A stretch of DNA of 64,000 nt, from contig JAFEII010000020.1 of the NCBI GenBank assembly GCA_017495165.1, positions 1 to 64,000 of the forward strand. The letters are read 5' to 3'. Of the stretch, positions 46,839 through 56,020 are shown piece after piece. The position numbers were made by a program, and so were the translations under genes. Numbering within the stretch: the first letter of the stretch is position 1; each line of letters begins with the position of its first letter. Under the pieces are notes generated by a model that was given only the letters and a program-made list of their open reading frames with translations, had not been told where the DNA came from and did not search any database. The stretch comes from Hydromonas sp. GTDB lineage: Bacteria > Pseudomonadota > Gammaproteobacteria > Burkholderiales > Burkholderiaceae.

Positions 46839-49802
46839 TTAGTTTTCATACGCACTCAACCCCGATATATCGCGCCCTGCCGCATCTTTTTTAAGCAAAG
46901 GCATGAGCTGTTGCACCAATGCCAGCTCTTGATTGGCGCGTTCTTTCCAACCCAAATCCAATGGCGCCATGATGTCGGTGAGTAAATCACCGTCCAAAAT
47001 CATGCGTTCCATCGTGCGGTCAAAAAAATGTTGTACCGATGAGGCCGCCAAACCAAACTGTTGGGCGATGGCGCTGATTTCACGGGCGCGTTTGTCACGC
47101 TTGAATGCCTCAAAACCTGCAAGAATCTGTTCTTTGGTGCGCCCTTGGCCTTTGGTGAGCGTGTTGAGATAGGCCTCTAAATCGTCGCGCTGGTCGATGA
47201 ATTGGCTGTCTGAGGCGATGAGGCTGATGATTTGCGCAAGGCTTAAATGAAGCCGTGGTTTTTCTTGGGTGTAATTGGCCATCAAACCCATGATGTAGTC
47301 GTAATCAATCAGGGCGGAGGCGAATAACACAAACTCAAAATCGAGCTGTTGAATCGGTAGATTGTCTGGCTCACATGCTTGTTGGGCTTTGAGCTGCTGC
47401 GCGGTGCTAAGGTATTGCCCTTTGAAGGCACGTAAATCATCGACGGGCAAGATGGCTTGAATGGTTTGCGCTTGCGCTTCGGTAAGGTCGGTGTATTGAT
47501 CCAACTGGGTTTTATAACGTTGCACTTCTTTGAATAAATTGATGAACTGCGCACGTGCGGTGTCGCCTTTGAGATTGGCAATTTGTGCGGGTTCAGCGGC
47601 CAAACCTTGTTCGGCCATAAACGCGCTGAGCTTTTGTACCGCACTGTCAAACTGCTCGAGCACCACGGGTGCTGCGTCCACCAGCCAAATTTTTGCCGCA
47701 TCCTCCGCCGATTTTTCACCCGAAAATAAGCCGATGGCAAAGTCCACTTCGTCTTTTTGCCCACGAAAATCCAAAATATTGCCATAGGGTTTGGTGTCGT
47801 TGAGCACGCGGTTGGTGCGTGAGAAGGCTTGTATCAAACCGTGGGTTTTGAGGTTTTTGTCCACATACAAGGTATTGAGGTATTTGGAGTCAAAACCTGT
47901 GAGCAGCATGTCCACCACGATGGTGATGTCGATTTTGTTGTTGTGAGCAAAGTCTTTATTGAGCCATTGCTGGTTTTTAATGCGGGCTTGCACGTCTTGG
48001 TAGTACAAATCAAAATTTGCAATCGTATGGTTGGTGCGGTACTGCGCGTTGTAGTCCGCCATAATGGCTTGCAGCGCCGCTTTTTTGCCTTCAGGGTTTT
48101 CTTGATTATCAATCCGCTCTTGCGTTAAATCCTCTTGCAGTTGCTTGACATCAGAGCTGCCATCGGCCGGTGGCGAAAACACACAGGCGATATTGAGCGG
48201 CGTGACGTCTGGCTGCGTGGCTTGGCAGCTCGCTTGCAGCTCTTTAAATGTTTGATAGTACTCAATCGCATCGTTAATCGACGCGGTGGCGAAAACCGCA
48301 TTAAATTTACGCTGTGCTGTGGCATGGTCGTGTTTGGCAAGTATCGCTTTGACCACCGCCTCTTTGGCCAACGTATCGCCTGCCTTGATGGGGACTTGCT
48401 CATCGGGTTTGAAAAAATCCACATGAAAGCGCAAGACATTGCCATCGTCTATGGCATGCGTGATGGTGTACGCGTGGAGCTCTTTTTCAAAAATATGTTC
48501 GGTGGTCAGCATGGTCGCCTCAACACCTTCAATTTTTTTGTAGCTTGAGTTTTGCTCAAAAATCGGCGTGCCTGTAAAACCAAACAGCTGGGCTTTGGGG
48601 AAAAATTCTTTAATCGCTTGGTGGTTGTCGCCAAACTGTGAACGGTGACATTCATCAAAAATAAACACCACGCGTTTGTCCTGCAAGGCTTTTAGGCGCT
48701 CTTTGTAGTTTTTGGTGCGTGTGCCATCCAATGCCAAACCCAGTTTTTGAATGGTGGTCACAATCACTTTGTCGGCGTAGTTGGTGGACAACAGACGACG
48801 CACAAGGCTTTCGGTGTCGGTGTTTTGCTCAACGCAGTTTTCTTGAAACTTATTAAATTCCTCGCGCGTTTGGCGGTCTAAGTCTTTTCTGTCCACCACA
48901 AACAGACATTTTTCAATCTCTGGGCGCTCTTTGAGCAAAGTGGCCGCTTTAAACGAGGTGAGCGTTTTACCGCTGCCCGTGGTGTGCCAAATATAGCCAT
49001 TGCCACGATTTTGTTCGATGCAATCGATAATCGCCCGCACCGCGTAGATTTGATACGGGCGCATGATGAGCAGCTTTTGCTCCGATTGCACCAAAACCAT
49101 GTAGCGACTAATCATTTGCCCCAAAGTACATTTGGCCAAAAACGCTTGGGCAAAGTCATGCAAATGGGTGATTTTTTTGTTTTGCTCGTCCGCCAAACGA
49201 TAAATCGGCAAAAATCGTTCATCGGCATCAAAGCTAAAATGGCGCGTTTCATTGTTGGCAAAATACAAAGTGTCACGTTGATTACTCACAACAAACAACT
49301 GCATAAAACACAGCAGCGTTTTGCCATAACCATTGCCTGCATCGTTTTTGTAATCGACAATTTGTGCCATGGCGCGGCGCGGGCTAAGCCCCAATGTTTT
49401 GAGCTCAATTTGGGTCACAGGAATGCCGTTGATGAGCAAAATTACGTCATAACGATGGTGGCTGTTGTCGGTATTGATGCGCAGCTGGTTGATAACTTCA
49501 AAGGTGTTTTTGCACCAGTCTTTGAGGTTCACCAACGTGTAATTAAGCGGCGTGCCGTCATCACGCGTAAAGGCACTGATTTCGCGCAAATGTTTGGCAT
49601 TGTCAAACACATTGGGGCTGATGATTTGCTCTAATAAACGCGCAAACTCACCGTCGGTCAAACGCACCCCATTGAGCGCATCAAAATGCGTCCGAAAATT
49701 GGCCTCCAAAGCCAAACGATCGCGAATGTCTGGGCGATAAATGTATTTAAGCTCAATGAGTTTTTTGATAAAGGTTTGTTCTATTTGTTGTTCGTTGGTC
49801 AT
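46839..49802 (-). CDS. hsdR: Type I restriction-modification system, restriction subunit
   Basis: A 987-residue HsdR. The N-terminal PD-(D/E)xK nuclease has Asp119 and Glu133-x-Lys135 (QIELK). The translocase has Walker A TGSGKT (274-279) and a DEAH-type motif DECH (382-385), plus later helicase motifs (ERTNRVL-like SRTNRVLND and LLTGFDSKYL). It cuts foreign DNA after translocation. The ATG at 49802 follows GGGAG. It is the first gene of the operon hsdR-dinD-rhuM-hsdS. Confidence 0.94.
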   Translation of the reverse strand: MTNEQQIEQTFIKKLIELKYIYRPDIRDRLALEANFRTHFDALNGVRLTDGEFARLLEQIISPNVFDNAKHLREISAFTRDDGTPLNYTLVNLKDWCKNTFEVINQLRINTDNSHHRYDVILLINGIPVTQIELKTLGLSPRRAMAQIVDYKNDAGNGYGKTLLCFMQLFVVSNQRDTLYFANNETRHFSFDADERFLPIYRLADEQNKKITHLHDFAQAFLAKCTLGQMISRYMVLVQSEQKLLIMRPYQIYAVRAIIDCIEQNRGNGYIWHTTGSGKTLTSFKAATLLKERPEIEKCLFVVDRKDLDRQTREEFNKFQENCVEQNTDTESLVRRLLSTNYADKVIVTTIQKLGLALDGTRTKNYKERLKALQDKRVVFIFDECHRSQFGDNHQAIKEFFPKAQLFGFTGTPIFEQNSSYKKIEGVEATMLTTEHIFEKELHAYTITHAIDDGNVLRFHVDFFKPDEQVPIKAGDTLAKEAVVKAILAKHDHATAQRKFNAVFATASINDAIEYYQTFKELQASCQATQPDVTPLNIACVFSPPADGSSDVKQLQEDLTQERIDNQENPEGKKAALQAIMADYNAQYRTNHTIANFDLYYQDVQARIKNQQWLNKDFAHNNKIDITIVVDMLLTGFDSKYLNTLYVDKNLKTHGLIQAFSRTNRVLNDTKPYGNILDFRGQKDEVDFAIGLFSGEKSAEDAAKIWLVDAAPVVLEQFDSAVQKLSAFMAEQGLAAEPAQIANLKGDTARAQFINLFKEVQRYKTQLDQYTDLTEAQAQTIQAILPVDDLRAFKGQYLSTAQQLKAQQACEPDNLPIQQLDFEFVLFASALIDYDYIMGLMANYTQEKPRLHLSLAQIISLIASDSQFIDQRDDLEAYLNTLTKGQGRTKEQILAGFEAFKRDKRAREISAIAQQFGLAASSVQHFFDRTMERMILDGDLLTDIMAPLDLGWKERANQELALVQQLMPLLKKDAAGRDISGLSAYEN

Positions 49803-49897
49803 GCTGACTCCCAATTTGATGTCGTTGCAATAATTTTCTGTGAGCTTCAATGAATGAGCCACGCACAATGCCGCGCATTTTAACCTTGATTGAGCGT

Positions 49898-50041
49898 TTA
49901 CGCGGCTATAACGCACGTGCCCGTATTGTCACAGGACAGCATCCAATCTTTGTGCTCAAACGACAGTGAACGCTCACGCGCCACACTGGCAAACGACACA
50001 ACCGCGCCCATCAACAACGCCACTATTTTTAACGTCCACAT
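49898..50041 (-). pseudogene. Probable 5' remnant of a DUF1176 gene
   Basis: A 47-codon frame encodes a signal-peptide-like start (MWTLKIVALLMGAVVSFASV) followed by SFEHKDWMLSCDNTGTC, then a stop six codons after the last motif residue. DUF1176 periplasmic proteins begin in the same way, with a DWxxxCDNTGTC segment, and run for over 300 residues. The break falls at the edge of the R-M island just upstream of hsdR, which suggests that the island inserted into, or deleted, the rest of the gene. No distal part is visible near hsdM. It could instead be a short intact gene. Confidence 0.5.
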
Positions 50042-50121
50042 AAAATCCCCTTAGATATAAATATCCGTAAATTCAACAACCAACGAGCATGTGCGCTCAA
50101 GCACAACGACCGCGCCGAGCC

Positions 50122-52203
50122 TCAAACCTCATTTTGAGCGCCCGTTTGCGCAGCCTCACCCTCAATCTTCAACGGCAATTCCTGCTGCCCCGCCTGTTTT
50201 GCCAGCATCGCTTTGAGCATTTCAATCCGTTGGCGCGGCGTGATTTGAGGCACGTTTTTTAGATTTTCGCGTGCGCCATCGATTTCGTGCTTCATTTCTT
50301 TCATAAACCGCGAGACTTCACGGTTCTCAAACTCACGCCCACGGCGGCGTTTTTGACACCACGTCACGTGCAAACTCAAGCGGGCGCGGGTGATGCCCAC
50401 ATACATGAGCCGCCGCTCTTCCTCAATCCGCGTTGGGTCTTCCAGCGCTTCGTCGCGCGACATGTGCGGCAACAAGCCCTCTTCAATTCCCACCAAAAAC
50501 ACGTGCGGGTATTCGAGCCCTTTGGAGGCGTGTAATGTGGACAAACGCACGGTGTCGGCGGCTTCATCGCCTTTGTCCAACATGCTGATGAGCACCATGC
50601 TTTGAATCACTTCTGACAGTTTCTTATCGTCTTCTTCCGCGCGCCGCTTAATCCACGCCATAAAATCAGTGACGTTTTTCCAGCGGTTTTGCGCTTGGCG
50701 CTCATCAAATTGGTCATACAAATACAACTCGTAGCCAATCGCTTTAATCAAATCGTCCAGCACCTCAGCAGCTTCCTCATTGGCGGCGCGCTGTTCAAAA
50801 TTATTGATAAACTCCGCAAATTCAAGCAGCGGCTCTAGCTGACGCGGCGTGGAAATGCTCGCAAAACCCGCCTCAAACACGGCCTCAAACAGCGGCACAC
50901 CGCGCCGCCCCGCGTATTGCCCCAAATGCTCAAGCGTTGACGAACCAATCCCGCGCTTGGGCGTGGTGACGGCGCGGATAAACGCAGGGTCGTCTTGAAT
51001 ATTGTTGAGCAGGCGAAAATACGCCATGATGTCGCGGATTTCGGCGCGTTCAAAAAACGACTGCCCGCCCGACATCACATACGGAATGCGGTCTTTGCGC
51101 AAAAATTGCTCAAACAAACGCGCTTGATGGTTGCCGCGATACAAAATTGCGTAGTCCGAAAATTTGGTGTTGTTGGATATTTTGTGCGCCTGTAAACGCA
51201 TCACGACGTTTTCAGCCTCCTCTTCCTCGTTCGCCATTGGCAACACTTTAATCGCCTCGCCTTGCCCCAAATCGCTCCAGAGCTTTTTGTCAAACAGTTT
51301 GGGATTGTGTCCAATCAGCGCATTGGCGGCATTCAAAATACTCACAGTTGAACGATAGTTTTGCTCTAACTTCACCAGTTTTAAACGCGGAAAATCAGTC
51401 TGCAATAATTTTAAATTGTCCACCGTCGCGCCGCGCCACGCATAAATCGCTTGATCATCATCGCCCACCGCCGTAAACATCGCACGCACGCCCGTGAGCA
51501 GTTTGAGCAACAAATACTGCACCGTATTCGTGTCTTGATATTCATCCACCAAAATATAGCGCAGCTTGGCCTGCCAACGGTTGCGCACCTCCTCATTGTT
51601 TTGCAACAATTCCACAGGCAAGCGAATCAAATCATCAAAATCGACCGCCTGATACGCCGCAATGGTCGCATTGTAATTGGCGTACACCCGCGCAAATTGC
51701 AGCTCGTCATTGTCTTTTGCGTCTTTTAAGGCTTGCTCAGGCGTGACTTGCGAGTTTTTCCACAACGAAATCGTGCTTTGCATCGCCTTAATCATCGCCT
51801 TATCCGTCGTCGCGCACAGCTCTTGCAAAATCGAAAAACAATCGTCTTGGTCAAGAATCGAAAATTTTTCTTTCAGGTTTAAATGCTTGGCCTCATCGCG
51901 CAAAAACCGCACGCCAAACGAGTGAAACGTCGAAATCGTCAAACCTTTGGTCGAACGATCGCCCATGATTTTCGCCACCCGCTCCACCATTTCCTTGGCC
52001 GCTTTATTGGTAAACGTCACCGCCAAAATGTGCTTGGGCTCATAGCCGCAATCGGTAATCAGCCGCGCAATTTTTTGGGTAATCACCCCCGTTTTGCCGC
52101 TGCCAGCGCCTGCCAGCACCAAACACGGGCCGTCCATATACTCCACCGCCTCCTGCTGTTGCGGGTTCATTTTCATTTTTTTAGGGTTTGCGTGGGTTGC
52201 CAT
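50122..52203 (-). CDS. rep: ATP-dependent DNA helicase Rep
   Basis: A 693-residue UvrD/Rep-family 3'-5' helicase. Motifs are AGAGSGKTGV (Walker A, 31-38), VDEYQDTN (Walker B), GDDDQAIYAWRGA, LEQNYRS, LHASKGLEYPHV and YVGITRAR. The overall similarity is to E. coli Rep rather than UvrD (NPQQQEAVEYMDGPCLVLAG at the start). Rep removes proteins ahead of replication forks. The first in-frame codon is a TTG; the ATG at 52203 is preferred. Confidence 0.93.
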   Translation of the reverse strand: MATHANPKKMKMNPQQQEAVEYMDGPCLVLAGAGSGKTGVITQKIARLITDCGYEPKHILAVTFTNKAAKEMVERVAKIMGDRSTKGLTISTFHSFGVRFLRDEAKHLNLKEKFSILDQDDCFSILQELCATTDKAMIKAMQSTISLWKNSQVTPEQALKDAKDNDELQFARVYANYNATIAAYQAVDFDDLIRLPVELLQNNEEVRNRWQAKLRYILVDEYQDTNTVQYLLLKLLTGVRAMFTAVGDDDQAIYAWRGATVDNLKLLQTDFPRLKLVKLEQNYRSTVSILNAANALIGHNPKLFDKKLWSDLGQGEAIKVLPMANEEEEAENVVMRLQAHKISNNTKFSDYAILYRGNHQARLFEQFLRKDRIPYVMSGGQSFFERAEIRDIMAYFRLLNNIQDDPAFIRAVTTPKRGIGSSTLEHLGQYAGRRGVPLFEAVFEAGFASISTPRQLEPLLEFAEFINNFEQRAANEEAAEVLDDLIKAIGYELYLYDQFDERQAQNRWKNVTDFMAWIKRRAEEDDKKLSEVIQSMVLISMLDKGDEAADTVRLSTLHASKGLEYPHVFLVGIEEGLLPHMSRDEALEDPTRIEEERRLMYVGITRARLSLHVTWCQKRRRGREFENREVSRFMKEMKHEIDGARENLKNVPQITPRQRIEMLKAMLAKQAGQQELPLKIEGEAAQTGAQNEV

Positions 52204-52297
52204 GTGATTCAATTCTTTTTAAAGCGGATAAAAAATGCACTGCGCCAAGCGAAGTGCATGAAGGGATATAACGACGATATAGAGATAAAAAATTAAA

Positions 52298-53020
52298 TCA
52301 TTGTGCTGACATCGTGCGCTCCTGATCGAGTTCGTCAACTTGCCAGCCCTGAAAAATTTTATCGTATCCGCAATGCTTAATAAAAGCAGTAATCCCAACT
52401 TCATTAACTTCATTTGAGTTAATTTTATTAAGTTGGAACTCCCAATCCCCTGTAATGAAACCGTCACGTTTCACAAAAGCAGTTTTTTGAACACCTGCAA
52501 TAATGTATGAAATCGCATACAAAACAGAATCGTTGTAAACAACGCCATTAAATCGAAGGCTTGACGTTGTAAGGTGAACATTTCCCTTTGTCATAGCAGC
52601 GCCAAAAGCTGAGGCGCGTTTCATTTTTTTACACTTTATATTTTTAGAACTTTCGACAAAAAAATCGGCTTCATAAATTTCATCTCGACTCACCTCGTAG
52701 CGTTCAGCACCTTTGTAATAACAATAAAACGCCTTAGTCTCAACTTGAATGGTTTCTAAATTTTTAATTACCTTTGGCGGATTAAACTGCTCAACAGGAA
52801 TAGTAATTTTATCTTTTGTAATCAAAAAAACAGAAAAAATGGTTATGGGTTTGTCTTTGTGATTTGTTATATTTACTTCACTTACCCTTGCCGCAGAAAA
52901 GCCGACTACGGAGAACGAATAGGAAACAGACACGCTATAGCCAATTTTTTTCCAAAAGAAATAAATTGAAAATGGGAATAAAACCAAACCAGGCAAAACC
53001 TTCAAAAATTCAACGATCAA
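52298..53020 (-). CDS. Unknown membrane-anchored protein
   Basis: A 240-residue protein I do not recognise. One N-terminal membrane helix (EFLKVLPGLVLFPFSIYFFW) is followed by a mostly beta-strand domain with Ser/Thr/Lys-rich segments. The start appears to be TTG, supported by a strong AAAGGTGG site six bases upstream; no ATG is available nearby. The gene is more AT-rich than rep and mnmA on either side, which suggests acquisition. No partner gene adjoins it. Confidence 0.6.
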   Translation of the reverse strand: MIVEFLKVLPGLVLFPFSIYFFWKKIGYSVSVSYSFSVVGFSAARVSEVNITNHKDKPITIFSVFLITKDKITIPVEQFNPPKVIKNLETIQVETKAFYCYYKGAERYEVSRDEIYEADFFVESSKNIKCKKMKRASAFGAAMTKGNVHLTTSSLRFNGVVYNDSVLYAISYIIAGVQKTAFVKRDGFITGDWEFQLNKINSNEVNEVGITAFIKHCGYDKIFQGWQVDELDQERTMSAQ

Positions 53021-53061
53021 TTGAAACCACCTTTATTTATAAATTGCGTTCAAAAAACACC

Positions 53062-54162
53062 CTAAACCAACGGTGACAAATCAGGATTGCCCGCCGTAAT
53101 AATTCCACCGCCCAAACACACATCGCCATCGTACAAAACCGCTGATTGCCCTGGGGTGACCGCCCATTGCGGCGCGGCAAATTGCAGTTCAAAGCCATCG
53201 GCCAAGCCCACAAATTCACACGCCGAATCCGCTTGGCGGTAACGGCTTTTGGCGGCAATGCTGCGCTGAGTGGGCGCGTGTCCTGCCACAAAGCTCACAT
53301 CTTGTGCATGCAACATAGTGGCGTACAAAGCAGGTGCATCGTGGCCTTGCGCGACGTACAGCACATTGGCTTTTAAGTCTTTGTGCACCGCAAACCATGG
53401 TTCGCCATTGCCCCGTTTGTCGCCGCCAATCCCGATGCCTTTGCGTTGCCCCAAGGTGTAAAACGACAAGCCCACGTGTTCGCCCACCACGCGGCCGTCC
53501 AGCGTTTTCATTTCCCCTTTGTGGGTGGGCAAATATTGGTTGAGAAAGTCCCTAAATGGGCGCTCGCCAATAAAACAAATGCCCGTGGAATCTTTTTTGG
53601 CGGCGTTGGATAAGCCCAATTGATGCGCAATGTCGCGCACTTGGGTTTTGGGCATTTCGCCCAATGGAAATAAGGTTTTAGACAGTTGCGCTTGATTTAA
53701 GCGGTGCAAAAAGTAGCTTTGGTCTTTGCTCGCGTCCAAGCCTTTGAGCAGCTCAAACGCGCCATTGCGCTCGCGCACCCGTGCGTAATGGCCTGTGGCA
53801 ATCAACTCTGCGCCCAAGCCCATGGCGTGGTCTAAAAACGATTTAAATTTGATTTCGGCGTTGCACAACACATCAGGGTTGGGCGTGCGCCCTGCGCTGT
53901 ATTCACGCAGAAAGTCGGCAAATACGCGGTCTTTGTATTCGGTTGCAAAATTCACCGCTTCAATGTCCACGCCCACTTTGTCCGCCACACTCGCCGCGTC
54001 CAGCCAGTCTTGGCGGGTTGAGCAGTATTCTGAGTCGTCATCGTCTTCCCAGTTTTTCATGAACAAACCAATCACTTCATAGCCCTGCTCTTTGAGCAAC
54101 CAAGCGGTCACGGATGAATCCACGCCGCCCGACATGCCCACCACCACACGTTTTTTTGTCAT
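53062..54162 (-). CDS. mnmA: tRNA 2-thiouridylase MnmA
   Basis: A 366-residue tRNA-specific thiouridylase that makes 2-thiouridine at wobble position 34. The PP-loop motif is [16 protein letters not shown], and the catalytic cysteines are in [12 protein letters not shown] and [10 protein letters not shown]. Its length is as in E. coli. It overlaps the upstream Nudix gene by four bases (ATGA), so the two are co-translated. Confidence 0.96.
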   Translation of the reverse strand: MTKKRVVVGMSGGVDSSVTAWLLKEQGYEVIGLFMKNWEDDDDSEYCSTRQDWLDAASVADKVGVDIEAVNFATEYKDRVFADFLREYSAGRTPNPDVLCNAEIKFKSFLDHAMGLGAELIATGHYARVRERNGAFELLKGLDASKDQSYFLHRLNQAQLSKTLFPLGEMPKTQVRDIAHQLGLSNAAKKDSTGICFIGERPFRDFLNQYLPTHKGEMKTLDGRVVGEHVGLSFYTLGQRKGIGIGGDKRGNGEPWFAVHKDLKANVLYVAQGHDAPALYATMLHAQDVSFVAGHAPTQRSIAAKSRYRQADSACEFVGLADGFELQFAAPQWAVTPGQSAVLYDGDVCLGGGIITAGNPDLSPLV

Positions 54163-54629
54163 ACCAATCCCCTCAAATCTTTCACCAGCGCCAAATCAAG
54201 CCGTTGACCAGCCACATAATCGCGCAAACACTGCGCCACAATCGGATTGCGATGAATCGATGCCTGCGCCATGACCTCATCAAACGTCAGCCAAACCGCC
54301 TCAATGATGCCTTCGTCCAACTCCGTGTGAATTGGCGCATCGCCCACGGTGCCAATAAAGGTTAAACGCAAATACGTCACCGATTTATCGTCTTTGTCCG
54401 ATACATAAATCCCCAGCAGCGCCGTTGGCGTGAATTCATAACCCGATTCTTCCAAAACCTCACGCGCACACGCATCAAGCAAAGTTTCGCCCGCCTCCCA
54501 ATGCCCCGCAGGTTGGTTTAAACGAATGCCGTTGCGCGCGTGTTCGCGCACCATCAAATACTTGCCATCTCGCTCAATCAGCGCGGCAACGGTGGCGTGC
54601 GGGGTCCAAATGGGTTCTCGATGCGGCAT
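54159..54629 (-). CDS. Nudix hydrolase
   Basis: A 156-residue Nudix protein (NudJ-like). The Nudix box [20 protein letters not shown] is complete and followed by SGYEF. The start [19 protein letters not shown] at 54629 fits the family; upstream in-frame codons do not. The gene pair with mnmA is common in betaproteobacteria, and NudJ in E. coli hydrolyses nucleoside and thiamine pyrophosphates. The exact substrate is not determined by sequence. Confidence 0.88.
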   Translation of the reverse strand: MPHREPIWTPHATVAALIERDGKYLMVREHARNGIRLNQPAGHWEAGETLLDACAREVLEESGYEFTPTALLGIYVSDKDDKSVTYLRLTFIGTVGDAPIHTELDEGIIEAVWLTFDEVMAQASIHRNPIVAQCLRDYVAGQRLDLALVKDLRGLV

Positions 54630-54765
54630 GGTGTGGCTCGGTAAAAAATAATCGCATATTTTATCACGCGAACGCTGCACGTGGCGCGCAGTTCAAGCAA
54701 ACGGTACAATGCGGTTTTTTAATTGCGCCGTTCAATCAGCCCACCGTAAAGTAAGCCAAAACCCC

Positions 54766-55923
54766 ATGTCCAAACTCCCCCAACCCTCCCCAGCCCAACA
54801 AGCCCGCTCCAGCCAACTGGTGGCGCAGATTCGTCAAACCATCGCCCAAAACAGTGGCTGGATTCCGTTTGACGATTACATGAACGCCGCGCTGTACACG
54901 CCCAATTTAGGCTATTACGCCAGCGAACTGAGCCCATTCTCCATGCGCGCCGCCCAAGGCGACTTTGTCACCGCGCCCTTGCTCACCCCGCTGTTTGGCG
55001 CGTGTTTGGCGCAACAAGCGGTTGAGGTGTTTGAGCGCACGGGCGCACCGCAGATTTTAGAAATCGGCGCTGGCACAGGCAAACTGGCGGCGGATATTTT
55101 AAATCACCTCGCGCAGCTCAATACGCCCGCCACGTATTTCATCCTTGAGTTATCCGCCACGTTGCGCGCCGAACAGCAAGCCACCATCGCCCAGCTCGCG
55201 CCGCACGCAGCCGCACACGTGACGTGGCTGGACACTTTGCCCACCGATTTTGATGGTTTCATCATTGGCAATGAGGTATTAGACGCCATGCCCGTCAAGC
55301 TCATCGGCATCAAAAACGGCGCGTGGTTTGAGCGCGGCGTGACGTGGCACAACGAGCAGCTCATTTTCGCCGACCGCCCAACCACCCAAACCCTGCCCAT
55401 GAATGATGAATGGCGCACCGCCCTGCAAACCAGCCACAGCGACTATTTGTCAGAAACCCACGCGCAACAAATCGGTTTTATGACCAGCCTCGCCCACGCG
55501 CTGCGCAAAGGCGTGATTGTCATGATTGATTACGGCTTTCCCGCCCACGAGTTTTACCACCCGCAGCGCAGCACAGGCACGCTCATGTGCCACATCCAAC
55601 ACGTCGCCCACGCCGACCCGCTGTATTACGCAGGCGTGCAAGACATCACCGCGCACGTCAATTTCTCTGCCCTCGCCCACATCAACGGCTTACACACCTT
55701 GGGTTACGTCAGCCAAGCCAATTTTTTAATCAACAACGGCTTGCTCGACTTCATCCCCCAGCAACCCGACCCACGCCTCGCGGCCAACCGCGCATTGCGC
55801 TTGATGTCAGAAGCCGAAATGGGCGAATTATTCAAAGTCATGGCGTGGCACAAAGGCTTAGATTTTAGCGATGATGACACCCTGCAAGGCTTTACACGCG
55901 GCGACCGTTTGGCCAGCCTATAA
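54766..55923 (+). CDS. Class I SAM-dependent methyltransferase, MidA/NDUFAF7 family
   Basis: A 385-residue methyltransferase of the COG1565 family. The start has ISxxGWIPFDDYMNAALYTPNLGYYA, then FVTAPLLTPLFG, the AdoMet motif LEIGAGTGKLA, and GNEVLDAMPVKL. The mitochondrial homologue NDUFAF7 methylates an arginine of complex I; a similar role in bacteria is inference only. It is divergent from the Nudix-mnmA pair. A terminator follows. Confidence 0.88.
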   Translation: MSKLPQPSPAQQARSSQLVAQIRQTIAQNSGWIPFDDYMNAALYTPNLGYYASELSPFSMRAAQGDFVTAPLLTPLFGACLAQQAVEVFERTGAPQILEIGAGTGKLAADILNHLAQLNTPATYFILELSATLRAEQQATIAQLAPHAAAHVTWLDTLPTDFDGFIIGNEVLDAMPVKLIGIKNGAWFERGVTWHNEQLIFADRPTTQTLPMNDEWRTALQTSHSDYLSETHAQQIGFMTSLAHALRKGVIVMIDYGFPAHEFYHPQRSTGTLMCHIQHVAHADPLYYAGVQDITAHVNFSALAHINGLHTLGYVSQANFLINNGLLDFIPQQPDPRLAANRALRLMSEAEMGELFKVMAWHKGLDFSDDDTLQGFTRGDRLASL

Positions 55924-55962
55924 AAAAACCGCGCTGGGTCAATGCCCAACGCGGTTTTTTAT
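55922..55962. terminator. Terminator after the MidA-type methyltransferase
   Basis: Stem CCGCGcTGGG / CCCAaCGCGG with a 5-base loop, A-rich on the left and a T6 run on the right. It is usable by the convergent antiporter gene. A half palindromic repeat (GTAGGGCAGGCATTCATGCC) follows at 55988. Confidence 0.8.
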
Positions 55963-56020
55963 CATCAAACCAAAATGATTCGATTCGTAGGGCAGGCATT
56001 CATGCCCGCCGCACCTTCAC

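Noticed and set aside
48984..49634. A 216-codon frame opposite hsdR
   Set aside because: It is antisense to the nuclease domain of HsdR, has no ribosome site and no family features.
41597..50121. A prophage or integrative element carrying the R-M genes
   Set aside because: No integrase, phage structural gene, tRNA target or clear direct-repeat attachment sites were found at either edge.
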